A stretch of DNA of 6,150 nt from an uncultured Muribaculaceae bacterium. Lineage in GTDB: Bacteria; Bacteroidota; Bacteroidia; Bacteroidales; Muribaculaceae. A program made the translations under genes and the position numbers. This document shows positions 1 to 5,664 of the stretch, in pieces. The stretch spans positions 1-6,150 of the forward strand of contig CANRZQ010000173.1 of the NCBI GenBank assembly GCA_947644475.1. The letters are read 5' to 3'. Positions within the stretch are counted from its first letter, which is position 1. Every line of letters begins with the position of its first letter. Below the pieces are notes generated by a model. That model searched no databases. It was not told the DNA's origin and was given only the letters and a program-made list of their open reading frames with translations.

Positions 1-536
1 AGATAGGACACTATCGACGAGGTGGCCTCGGTTTCCTCGGTGTCGATACGGAAGGTGGACATGTGCACGTCCACTTTCACGTCTTCGAGGATACGGGCGA
101 GGTTGGGTATGTCGTAGCGGGCGAGACGCTGATTTTCAAGCGCCTCTTCAAGTTGTGAGGTAATCACGGTCTCGGTCTGCATCGATGGCGCGCCTTTTGT
201 GTAGAGGCTTATGTGGGAAGGGTAGTCCACCACGTCTTCGCCAATCTCGAGGATGCCGTCGAAGGCCTCGATTGTCTTGGCTGAATCGAGCGGCATAACG
301 GCGGGGAGGCGCGAGAAATGCAGTTCGTCGATGTCGCGCAAGCCGTCGGCAATCACGCCCGAGCGGTCGATCACGCCTATGGTCTTGCTTTCCGGGCCCG
401 AGAGCACCATAATAAGCGTCGGCGCCAGCATAAGGGCCAGCATCACCAGCGGCATGAGGATGGTGGATATGATGAAACTCTTGCGCTTTACCCTTTCGAG
501 GTATTCGCGGCTTATGATAAGATACAGATTATTCAT
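1..536 (-). CDS. ABC-2 type permease, NatB/YhaP-like (C-terminus beyond window)
   Basis: This is the membrane subunit of an ABC exporter. Only the first 178 codons are visible, and the gene runs off the left edge. The start is ATG at 536-534. It overlaps the end of the upstream ATPase gene by 8 nt (ATGAATAA), which indicates translational coupling. The protein begins MNNLYLIISREYLERVKRKS, a short basic cytoplasmic lead. A hydrophobic helix follows at about residues 21-46 (many I, L, M, V and A), and then a long polar region that would lie outside the membrane. This layout, with one N-terminal helix, a large extracytoplasmic domain and the remaining helices at the C-terminus, is typical of NatB/YhaP-type ABC-2 permeases. 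The pairing with a NatA-like ATPase supports the family. The substrate cannot be told; NatAB exports sodium in Bacillus, but that should not be transferred here. Confidence 0.85.
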   Translation of the reverse strand, partial: MNNLYLIISREYLERVKRKSFIISTILMPLVMLALMLAPTLIMVLSGPESKTIGVIDRSGVIADGLRDIDELHFSRLPAVMPLDSAKTIEAFDGILEIGEDVVDYPSHISLYTKGAPSMQTETVITSQLEEALENQRLARYDIPNLARILEDVKVDVHMSTFRIDTEETEATSSIVSY

Positions 537-1485
537 GGGTGGGGAATTCCGGAGGGGTTGGATAATTTGATTGCTCTACGGCTTTGATGAATATGTCGGA
601 CATCGACATCATCTTGGGCTTGAATTCTATGAGGTCGACGGCGGCATTGGCGGCGGCAATAGCGGCGCGGCGCGCGTCGTCGCCAGCAAGGGTGATCTCG
701 GCGCCGAGGTACTTGCGGCGCGCATCCTCGATGACGTCGACAGCCGAGCACGACGCGGCCAGGGCGGCGCGCAGTTCATCGGGATTGCCGTCGAATTCGA
801 GGGTGAACTTGTTTTTGCCGAACTGACGGCGGAGTTCGTCGACATCGCCGGTGAGGATATTGTGCGAGCGGTTGATAAGGGTGATGCGGTCGCAGAGTTC
901 TTCTACCGACGCCATGTTGTGGGTCGAGAAGATTACTGTGGCCCCCTCGTCTTTGAGGCGGAGAATCTCACGGGTGAGCACCTGCACGTTGATGGGGTCG
1001 AATCCGGAAAAGGGCTCGTCGAAAATCAGGAGTTTGGGCCGGTGAAGCACGGTGATGATGAACTGCACCTTCTGGGCCATGCCCTTGGAGAGTTCTTCCA
1101 CCTTCTTTCCCCACCAGCTCATGATGTCGAGACGCTCGAACCATTCTTTGAGCGATTTCTCGGCCGCGGCACGGTCGAGACCTTTCAGGCGGGCGAAAAA
1201 CAGGGCCTGCTCTCCGACCTTCATTTTCTTGTACAGGCCACGCTCCTCGGGCAGATAGCCGATTGAGCGCACGTCGTCCTGCACGAGCGGATGGCCGTCG
1301 AATATCACCGACCCTGTGTCGGGAGCCGTAATATGGTTGATAATGCGGATAAGCGTGGTCTTGCCGGCGCCGTTGGGGCCCAGCAGGCCGTAGACCTTGC
1401 CACGGGGCACCTCGATCGACACATCGTCGAGGGCGCGGTGGCCGGTGTAGTCCTTCACTATGTTTCGGGCTTCAAGAATATTCAT
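529..1485 (-). CDS. ABC exporter ATP-binding protein, NatA/YhaQ-like
   Basis: This is the 318-residue ATPase subunit of an ABC-2 type exporter, acting at the cytoplasmic face with the permease encoded just downstream. Visible motifs are Walker A GPNGAGKT (36-43), signature LSKGM (132-136), Walker B LLIFDE (152-157), D-loop SGFD (160-163) and switch His189 in STHNM. The Q-loop region reads GYLPEERGLY (77-86), with Glu where most ABC ATPases have Gln; this is the usual form in the NatA/YhaQ group. About 100 residues follow the ATPase core, fitting the C-terminal domain (DUF4162-like) of that group. The start is ATG at 1485-1483, beginning MNILEARNIVKDY. The open frame continues far upstream, but that part crosses a promoter and the znuB-like gene and looks nothing like an ABC protein. 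No Shine-Dalgarno is seen, as usual in Bacteroidetes. The substrate is unknown. Confidence 0.93.
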   Translation of the reverse strand: MNILEARNIVKDYTGHRALDDVSIEVPRGKVYGLLGPNGAGKTTLIRIINHITAPDTGSVIFDGHPLVQDDVRSIGYLPEERGLYKKMKVGEQALFFARLKGLDRAAAEKSLKEWFERLDIMSWWGKKVEELSKGMAQKVQFIITVLHRPKLLIFDEPFSGFDPINVQVLTREILRLKDEGATVIFSTHNMASVEELCDRITLINRSHNILTGDVDELRRQFGKNKFTLEFDGNPDELRAALAASCSAVDVIEDARRKYLGAEITLAGDDARRAAIAAANAAVDLIEFKPKMMSMSDIFIKAVEQSNYPTPPEFPTHE

Positions 1486-1530
1486 CAAAATAGGTATAAG
1501 GGATGAGTTATAAGTGATAAGGTGAATGCC

Positions 1531-1586
1531 GGGAACACAAGCCTCCGGCTTGTGGCGGTTGTCACAAGCCGGAGGCTTGTGTTCCC
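1531..1586. repeat. Perfect 24-bp nested inverted repeat, REP-like
   Basis: Arms 1531-1554 and 1563-1586 are exact reverse complements, separated by an 8-nt loop (1555-1562). Each arm is itself a small hairpin: CACAAGCC-TCC-GGCTTGTG at 1536-1554, and the matching form with a GGA loop at 1563-1581. The outer ends are GGGAA and TTCCC. The element could fold as one long stem or as two side-by-side hairpins. No T-run follows on either strand, so it does not look like a standard intrinsic terminator. It lies downstream of the znuB-like gene and just inside the predicted transcript of the exporter genes. Resemblance to REP elements mobilised by RAYT transposases is inference from shape only. Confidence 0.85.
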
Positions 1587-1601
1587 ACATTGTTAGTCGC
1601 A

Positions 1602-1633
1602 CAAAAGTACGAAAAATTACAATTTCCTTAAAA
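1602..1633 (-). promoter_or_regulatory. Bacteroidetes-type promoter for the exporter operon
   Basis: On the minus strand the -7 box TACTTTTG (1609-1602) matches the Bacteroides consensus TAnnTTTG exactly. The -33 position, about 19-20 nt upstream, is only T-rich (within 1629-1633) and lacks the TTTG core, so this half is weak. Transcription would start near 1595-1598. This leaves a leader of about 110 nt before the ATG at 1485, and that leader contains the nested palindrome close to its 5' end. Confidence 0.6.
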
Positions 1634-1640
1634 AAATGTG

Positions 1641-2429
1641 TCAGCGGCGGCGGAAGGGCAGGGCAGCGAGGTAGATTCCCGACATTATGAGCACTATCAG
1701 GGCCGAGCATGGCACGTCGACATACACCGACAGCCACAGGCCGCCGAGCGAGGCGGCAAGGGAAATGGCCACCGACGCCAGCATCATCGGACGGAAACGG
1801 CGGAAACGGGTCTCGGCCGTCATCATTGGCAGCGAGAGCATTGACATGAGCAGCATCACGCCCACAAGGCGGATTGTAAGGACTATGCCCACGGCTATGA
1901 ACACGGTGATCACCGTGGATATGAGCGTGACGGGCAGCCCGGCCACACGTGCGAAATCGCGGTCGAAGGCCACGGCTATTATCTGCCGGTGCCATATGGC
2001 GAAGAAGGCTATGAGCAGGGCCGTGAACACGGCAAACACGGCTATGTCGGCGCGTGTGATGGTGAGTATGTTGCCAAACAGGAATGAATTCAATTCGGGC
2101 ACATAGCCGGGCGTGAGGAACACAAAGAGCACGCCCACGGCCATGCCCAATGCCCAGATTACGGCTATGGCCGAATCCTCGCGCACGCGCACACGCGACG
2201 ACAGCCACTCCACACCCAAGGCCGAGGCCACGGCAAACACGGCGGCCGTGACCACCGGGTTGATTCCAAGAAAATAGCCGAGGCCGAGCCCTCCGAAGCA
2301 GGCATGGGTGATGCCGCCCGATATGGCCACAAGCCTGCGGGTGATGATATATGTGCCGATAACTGCGGCCGCGACCGAAATCACGGCCACGCCTATCATG
2401 GCATTTACAAAGAAACTATATTGCAGCAT
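1641..2429 (-). CDS. znuB: Zinc/manganese ABC importer permease (ZnuB/MntB-like, ABC-3 family)
   Basis: This is the inner-membrane permease of a divalent-metal importer of the ABC-3 family, 262 residues and close to the usual length. The sequence is largely hydrophobic with about eight membrane helices. Family motifs are SGGITHACFGGLGLG (37-51), FLFGN (116-120), the coupling-type segment DRDFARVAGL (156-165), VGVMLLMSMLSLPMMTA (189-205) and DVPCSALIVLI (238-248). The chosen start is ATG 2429-2427 (MLQYSFFVNAMIG), which matches the short N-terminus typical of the family; a TTG five codons upstream (2444) is possible but less likely. It overlaps the end of the small upstream gene by 14 nt, so the two are probably translated from one message. 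The znuC-like and znuA-like partners lie 2.5 kb upstream, separated by three other genes. Zinc is the likeliest substrate in this phylum, but manganese or iron cannot be excluded from sequence. Confidence 0.92.
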   Translation of the reverse strand: MLQYSFFVNAMIGVAVISVAAAVIGTYIITRRLVAISGGITHACFGGLGLGYFLGINPVVTAAVFAVASALGVEWLSSRVRVREDSAIAVIWALGMAVGVLFVFLTPGYVPELNSFLFGNILTITRADIAVFAVFTALLIAFFAIWHRQIIAVAFDRDFARVAGLPVTLISTVITVFIAVGIVLTIRLVGVMLLMSMLSLPMMTAETRFRRFRPMMLASVAISLAASLGGLWLSVYVDVPCSALIVLIMSGIYLAALPFRRR

Positions 2430-2853
2430 TTCTGGCTTCAGCAACGATAAACAAGAGTTCTTCTTTGACAGGGGCGGGGAGGGTGATGCCTCTCAATTGC
2501 AGCGAGCGCCCCCACGGAGCAATGTCGGTAGGGATGAGCGTGAGCAGGACGTCGCGGAATTCCTCAATCTCGGCCTCGGAATAGTCGTCGGCACGGCGGC
2601 CGCGGAAGCGGTCGAGTTCCTCGTCGTCGAAATACACCACATCGGGGCTCACAGAGGCAAGGAGCGAGTCTTTCTCGCAGGTTATGTGCATTCCGCAGCA
2701 CACTTCCGGCTCTTCTTCTTCGGCAGAATCCCGGGCTTGCTCCGGCTCGGGCTCCGGCTCTTTCGCGGGGGGCGGGGGAGTGCGGCGGTCGAGCGCCCAC
2801 AGCAGGGCGCCCACGGCAACAAGAGCCGACAATATTATCAATGCTACAATCAT
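2416..2853 (-). CDS. Small membrane-anchored protein of unknown function with CCGMHxxC motif
   Basis: I do not recognise a characterised family for this 145-residue protein. It has three parts. One N-terminal hydrophobic helix (residues 2-21) could be a membrane anchor. A Pro/Glu-rich linker (about 25-50) is encoded partly by a degenerate hexamer repeat at 2739-2762. The C-terminal domain starts with CCGMHITCEKD (52-62), followed by acidic and helical sequence rich in D/E (to about 105) and a conserved-looking stretch around IPTDIAPWGRSLQLRGITLP (107-126). Cys52, Cys53, His56 and Cys59 could bind a metal or a redox cofactor; this is inference. The ATG (2853-2851) overlaps the aroA stop as ATGA, and its own TAG lies inside the znuB-like start region, so it is tightly coupled to both. 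A role beside the metal permease is suggested by context only. Confidence 0.8.
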   Translation of the reverse strand: MIVALIILSALVAVGALLWALDRRTPPPPAKEPEPEPEQARDSAEEEEPEVCCGMHITCEKDSLLASVSPDVVYFDDEELDRFRGRRADDYSEAEIEEFRDVLLTLIPTDIAPWGRSLQLRGITLPAPVKEELLFIVAEARNAAI

Positions 2854-4127
2854 TGTTGATTATCTTCTTCTAATACAGGAATCGGATCGGCGGCGTCGAG
2901 CACCATAAATCCGGCAGCCCGCAGGTCGTCCCAGAATCGGGGATAAGACTTCGACACCACCTCGGCGTCGCGTATCACGATGCCGGGATAGAACAGTGCG
3001 GCCGGGGCAAAGGCCATGGCCATGCGGTGGTCGGCATACGTGGCTATTTCCGCAGCCTCGCCCACAGGAGCGCGGCGGCCTTCCCAGCCGATAATGCCGG
3101 AGCCTTCGGTGTAGAGCACATAGGTGAGGCGTCGCAGTTCGGCCATAAGGGCCTCCACGCGGTCGCATTCCTTGATATGCAGCGACTCCACGCCGGTGAA
3201 GCGGAAGGGCACTGAAAGCAGGCAGCACGTCACGGCAAGCGGGAGCACGAGGTCGGGGCAGTCGGACATATCGGCCTCGACGCGGCTCCATGTCTCGGGC
3301 GATGCCGACAGTTGCGCTCCGCCGTCTTCAAATTCGGTGACGACTCCAAGGCGGACGAACAGCGAGGCGCACACGCTGTCGCCCTGAATAGAGGGCGAGC
3401 GAAGGCCCGGCAGGCGCACCCATCCGGCCGATATGGCGGCTATCTCATACCAGAACGATGCCGCCGACCAGTCGGGCTCGATGTCGTGGGCATCCGGAGC
3501 CGGCGTATATTTTCCGAGGCCTACGGTGATGCCTTGCGGCGTCATGTCCACATCGATGCCACGCGAGCGCATCAACGCCACGGTCATTTTCAGATATGAT
3601 TCCGAGGCCGGGACGCCGCGGAAGCGAAGGGACAGGGGAGTGTCGAATCCGGGAGCCACCATGAGGATTGCCGAGAGGAACTGTGAACTCACCGTGGCAT
3701 CCATTTCAAGCGCGCCGCCACGCAGGGCCGCGCCCTTTATGGCCAGAGGCGGAAAGCCTTCCTCGCCTTTATACTCAATCTCGGCGCCGAGTGTGCGGAG
3801 GGCGTCGACAAGCGGGGCGATGGGGCGGCGGCGCATGCGCTCGGTGCCGTCGATGGTGACATCGGCGCCGGGCAGGGCCGCGAAATAGGCCGTGAGGAAG
3901 CGCATGGCCGTGCCGGCCGCGCCAACGTCGACCAGCCCGGAGCGCACGCGCAAGGCGGCGGCCATGGCGCGGGTATCGTCGGAAATAGCCGATAGCGGCG
4001 CAAAATCCGCCTCACCGCCGGAGGCGATGGCGTCGATTGCCATCAGGCGGTTTGCGATGCTCTTGCTAAGGGGAAGCGACACCTCGGTGTCGATTATTTC
4101 TTCGGGGGGATATATCCGCAGGTCCAC
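2850..4127 (-). CDS. aroA: 3-phosphoshikimate 1-carboxyvinyltransferase (EPSP synthase)
   Basis: This cytoplasmic enzyme joins shikimate-3-phosphate and phosphoenolpyruvate in the sixth step of the shikimate pathway to chorismate. The 425-residue length is normal. Active-site residues are in place by comparison with the E. coli enzyme: LPLSKS with Lys22 and Arg27, the GAAGTAMRF loop (69-77), RRRPI with Arg101, SSQ (147-149), Ser175, catalytic Asp292 in CPDLVLP, KECDRVEAL with Glu320 and Arg323, DHRMAMAF with Arg368, and SKSYP with Lys393. The PEP/glyphosate loop has Ala70 where E. coli has Asn and Phe77 where E. coli has Pro. The start is GTG 4127-4125, one base after the regulator's TGA. The next in-frame ATG (residue 29) would remove Lys22 and Arg27, and upstream the frame closes without an ATG. 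The stop overlaps the next gene as ATGA. Expression probably comes from the regulator's promoter. Confidence 0.95.
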   Translation of the reverse strand: MDLRIYPPEEIIDTEVSLPLSKSIANRLMAIDAIASGGEADFAPLSAISDDTRAMAAALRVRSGLVDVGAAGTAMRFLTAYFAALPGADVTIDGTERMRRRPIAPLVDALRTLGAEIEYKGEEGFPPLAIKGAALRGGALEMDATVSSQFLSAILMVAPGFDTPLSLRFRGVPASESYLKMTVALMRSRGIDVDMTPQGITVGLGKYTPAPDAHDIEPDWSAASFWYEIAAISAGWVRLPGLRSPSIQGDSVCASLFVRLGVVTEFEDGGAQLSASPETWSRVEADMSDCPDLVLPLAVTCCLLSVPFRFTGVESLHIKECDRVEALMAELRRLTYVLYTEGSGIIGWEGRRAPVGEAAEIATYADHRMAMAFAPAALFYPGIVIRDAEVVSKSYPRFWDDLRAAGFMVLDAADPIPVLEEDNQQ

Positions 4128-4128
4128 G

Positions 4129-4824
4129 TCAGCCCAGTATTTCGTAATTGATAATCAAGTCGACGGCAAAAAGCTGGCGGATTGCCGAGCGGTTCAGTTC
4201 CATGTCGTCGAAGTCGGGATTGAAACTGTGGAGGATAACCTTGTCGGGGTCGGGATGCTTTTTCAGCACCTTGCACATGCGGTAGTCGTCGAGAATCACC
4301 ACATAGATGCTGCCCCAGAAAATGGGGGAGTCGAGCGATATGGGACGCACCGACACATATGCCCCGTTGCAAATTCTGGGGAGCATCGACTCGCCGGAGA
4401 CGCGCACCACGGGAGTGGAGGGGTCGAGCTGGGGAAGGTCGAGCGTGCCGATGATGCGGTCGTCGGTAAATGCGCGTGACAGTTCGCCGTAGCCTGCTGT
4501 CACGTCAATGTCGTAGACGGGCGCGCCTTTGCCCCAACTTACGCGTGCTCCGCTGTCGACAACGCCGGGCTCGGCGCCTTTGGGGAACGGCACGTCCTCA
4601 CCTGTGAGGAGCCATTTTTTCGACACATTCAGGTTCACGACTATACGGTTGATAAACCCGTCGGTTATGGGAATTCGTCCGGAAAGGAATTTCGACATGT
4701 TGGAGGCATCGACGTTGATGAGCTGGCCGAACTGGGCCTGTGTTTTTCTCATCAGTTTTATAAGGTATTTGATGCGGTCGATAGTCGATGCCGCAGGGGA
4801 GGGAGGAGTAAGTTCGTTAATCAT
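4129..4824 (-). CDS. HTH/S24-peptidase transcriptional regulator (LexA/CI-like)
   Basis: This 231-residue regulator couples an XRE-type helix-turn-helix (about residues 14-75: IDRIKYLIKLMRKTQAQFGQ, then NVDASNMSKFLSGRIPIT) to an S24/LexA-type C-terminal domain (about 101-231). The peptidase features are complete: Ser146 in VSGESM, Lys185 in RMCKVLKK as the other half of the Ser-Lys dyad, and an Ala110-Gly111 pair in VTAGYG that could be the self-cleavage site. Autocleavage is known for LexA/CI relatives but is inferred here, and many Bacteroidetes S24 regulators have not been studied. ATG 4824-4822 is preferred over the longer TTG start at 4884, because a promoter lies between the two and the longer start sits inside the -33 box. 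It heads the block with aroA, the small Cys/His protein and the permease, one base before aroA, and probably represses its own promoter. Confidence 0.88.
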   Translation of the reverse strand: MINELTPPSPAASTIDRIKYLIKLMRKTQAQFGQLINVDASNMSKFLSGRIPITDGFINRIVVNLNVSKKWLLTGEDVPFPKGAEPGVVDSGARVSWGKGAPVYDIDVTAGYGELSRAFTDDRIIGTLDLPQLDPSTPVVRVSGESMLPRICNGAYVSVRPISLDSPIFWGSIYVVILDDYRMCKVLKKHPDPDKVILHSFNPDFDDMELNRSAIRQLFAVDLIINYEILG

Positions 4825-4834
4825 AATATTGATA

Positions 4835-4856
4835 TTGTCATTGTTAATTTTGACAA
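4835..4856. promoter_or_regulatory. Candidate operator, TTGTCA-N10-TGACAA
   Basis: A perfect 6-bp inverted repeat with a 10-nt spacer covers the downstream edge of the -7 box and the expected transcription start of the regulator promoter. Position and symmetry fit a dimeric HTH repressor that would block RNA polymerase. The regulator encoded immediately downstream is the obvious candidate binder. The short arms in AT-rich DNA leave room for chance. Confidence 0.45.
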
Positions 4857-4885
4857 AAGTAATATTAATAAATGATATTTGCAAA
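4854..4885 (-). promoter_or_regulatory. Bacteroidetes-type promoter for the regulator-aroA-znuB block
   Basis: On the minus strand, TTTG (4885-4882) is followed after exactly 20 nt by TACTTTTG (4861-4854). This matches the Bacteroides consensus TTTG-N19-21-TAnnTTTG in both halves. Transcription would start near 4847-4850, leaving a leader of about 22-26 nt before the ATG at 4824. This position decides the regulator's start codon. Confidence 0.78.
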
Positions 4886-4919
4886 TCGAATATGTTAAAT
4901 TATCGATTTGCAATTTGCA
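4879..4919. repeat. 11-bp inverted repeat with ATTTGCA heptamers upstream of the regulator
   Basis: TTGCAAATCGA (4879-4889) and TCGATTTGCAA (4903-4913) are exact reverse complements with a 13-nt spacer. The heptamer ATTTGCA occurs at 4877-4883, 4906-4912 and, directly in tandem, 4913-4919. The left arm contains the palindrome ATTTGCAAAT (4877-4886), which covers the -33 box of the regulator promoter. The stem is AT-rich and no T-run follows, so an operator is more likely than a terminator for znuC. The binding protein is unknown; the S24 regulator or a Fur/Zur-family metal sensor are both possible. Confidence 0.6.
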
Positions 4920-4930
4920 GTTGGGTGGGT

Positions 4931-4975
4931 TATAGGAGGCTTAGGATTCTTAGGAAGCATAGGAGGCCTATGATT
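4931..4975. repeat. Degenerate 9-bp tandem repeat, five units
   Basis: Five consecutive 9-mers read TATAGGAGG, CTTAGGATT, CTTAGGAAG, CATAGGAGG and CCTATGATT. The first four share the core NTAGGA. At a larger scale, 4932-4951 recurs at 4959-4978 with 18 of 20 bases identical, a period of 27 (three units). The segment CATAGG-AGG-CCTATG (4958-4972) can form a small 6-bp hairpin. It lies just after the znuC-like stop codon. I see no coding role. Confidence 0.65.
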
Positions 4976-4989
4976 CTTGCCCGGTTATA

Positions 4990-5664
4990 TCACTCGTCGT
5001 CGCAGGATTTGCCGAAATGGTGGAGCGACGTGCATTCGTGGATGGTGCGGTCCACAATAAGATGCCGCGTGGCCATCGAGGCGATGGCTGTCATCTCGTG
5101 GCTCACGAGCAGGATGGTGGCGCGTTCGGCAAGGGTACGTATTATGCCGTAGAGGTGCGACTCGAAATGCTTGTCGATGTAACTCAGCGGCTCGTCGAAC
5201 ACCAGAAGGTTGGGACGGCTTATTATGGCACGGCCAAGGAGCGCGCGCTGGAGTTGCCCGCCGGAGAGGGTGCCGATGGGGCTTCCGGCGTGAGAGCGGA
5301 GTTCTACGGTGTCGAGGACCTCGTCGACACGCCGTGCCCGCTCGCGGGCCGTGAGGGAGCGGTCGGCGAGCAGTCCGGAGGCCACAACCTCGGTGACCGA
5401 CACGGGAAAATGCGAGTCGATCATGTTTTTCTGCGGCAGATAGCCTATGGTGACGTCCGGGCCGACAGCGACGGTTCCCGAGGTGGGCTTGACAAGGCCC
5501 AGCATTATGCGCAGGAGGGTGGTTTTTCCCCCTCCGTTAGGGCCGGTTATGGCCACAAAGTCGCCCTTTGCCACAGAAAGGTCGACATTTTCGAGAATCG
5601 TGCGCCCCTCGCGCCGGAGGCCTACGCCACTGAGGGTGATTATGTCAGTTTTTGGTGAGTTCAT
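4990..5664 (-). CDS. znuC: Zinc/manganese ABC importer ATP-binding protein (ZnuC-like)
   Basis: This is the cytoplasmic ATPase of a divalent-metal ABC importer, 224 residues and typical in length. Motifs are Walker A GPNGGGKT (41-48), Q-loop GYLPQKN with Gln78, signature LSGGQLQR (133-140), Walker B LLVFDE (153-158) and switch His189 in VSHEMT. The D-loop region reads PLSYIDKHFE, less usual than the common SALD or AGVD forms but keeping the Asp. The C-terminal tail is rich in possible metal ligands: HECTSLHHFGKSC, with His209, Cys211, His215, His216 and Cys221. The start chosen is ATG 5664-5662; a TTG two codons upstream is possible. It overlaps the end of the binding-protein gene by 20 nt, so the two form one unit. 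The partner permease is the znuB-like gene 2.5 kb downstream. Confidence 0.93.
   Translation of the reverse strand: MNSPKTDIITLSGVGLRREGRTILENVDLSVAKGDFVAITGPNGGGKTTLLRIMLGLVKPTSGTVAVGPDVTIGYLPQKNMIDSHFPVSVTEVVASGLLADRSLTARERARRVDEVLDTVELRSHAGSPIGTLSGGQLQRALLGRAIISRPNLLVFDEPLSYIDKHFESHLYGIIRTLAERATILLVSHEMTAIASMATRHLIVDRTIHECTSLHHFGKSCDDE

Noticed and set aside
571..1266. 231-codon plus-strand open frame antisense to the exporter ATPase
   Set aside because: It is a mirror frame of a clearly real gene with strong ABC motifs, and its own translation shows no recognisable domain.
1531..1586. Palindrome as a standard intrinsic terminator of the znuB block
   Set aside because: No T-run follows the stem on either strand, and a promoter for the next operon lies upstream of it. 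A role in 3' end protection is still possible.
1486..2208. In-frame upstream extension of the exporter ATPase to a 559-residue protein
   Set aside because: The extension crosses the predicted promoter, the nested palindrome and the znuB-like gene in another frame, and has low-complexity Arg/His-rich sequence typical of a GC-rich shadow frame. The family N-terminus begins at MNILEARN.
2739..2762. GCTCCG-type hexamer repeat as a separate repeat element
   Set aside because: It simply encodes the Pro/Glu linker of the small membrane protein and is fully explained by coding.
4825..4884. Longer start (TTG at 4884) for the S24 regulator
   Set aside because: The extra 20 residues come from AT-rich promoter DNA, and the TTG lies in the -33 box of a promoter matching the Bacteroidetes consensus.
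5017..5658. 213-codon plus-strand open frame antisense to znuC
   Set aside because: It is a shadow of the znuC-like gene in GC-rich DNA, with no domain or start signals.
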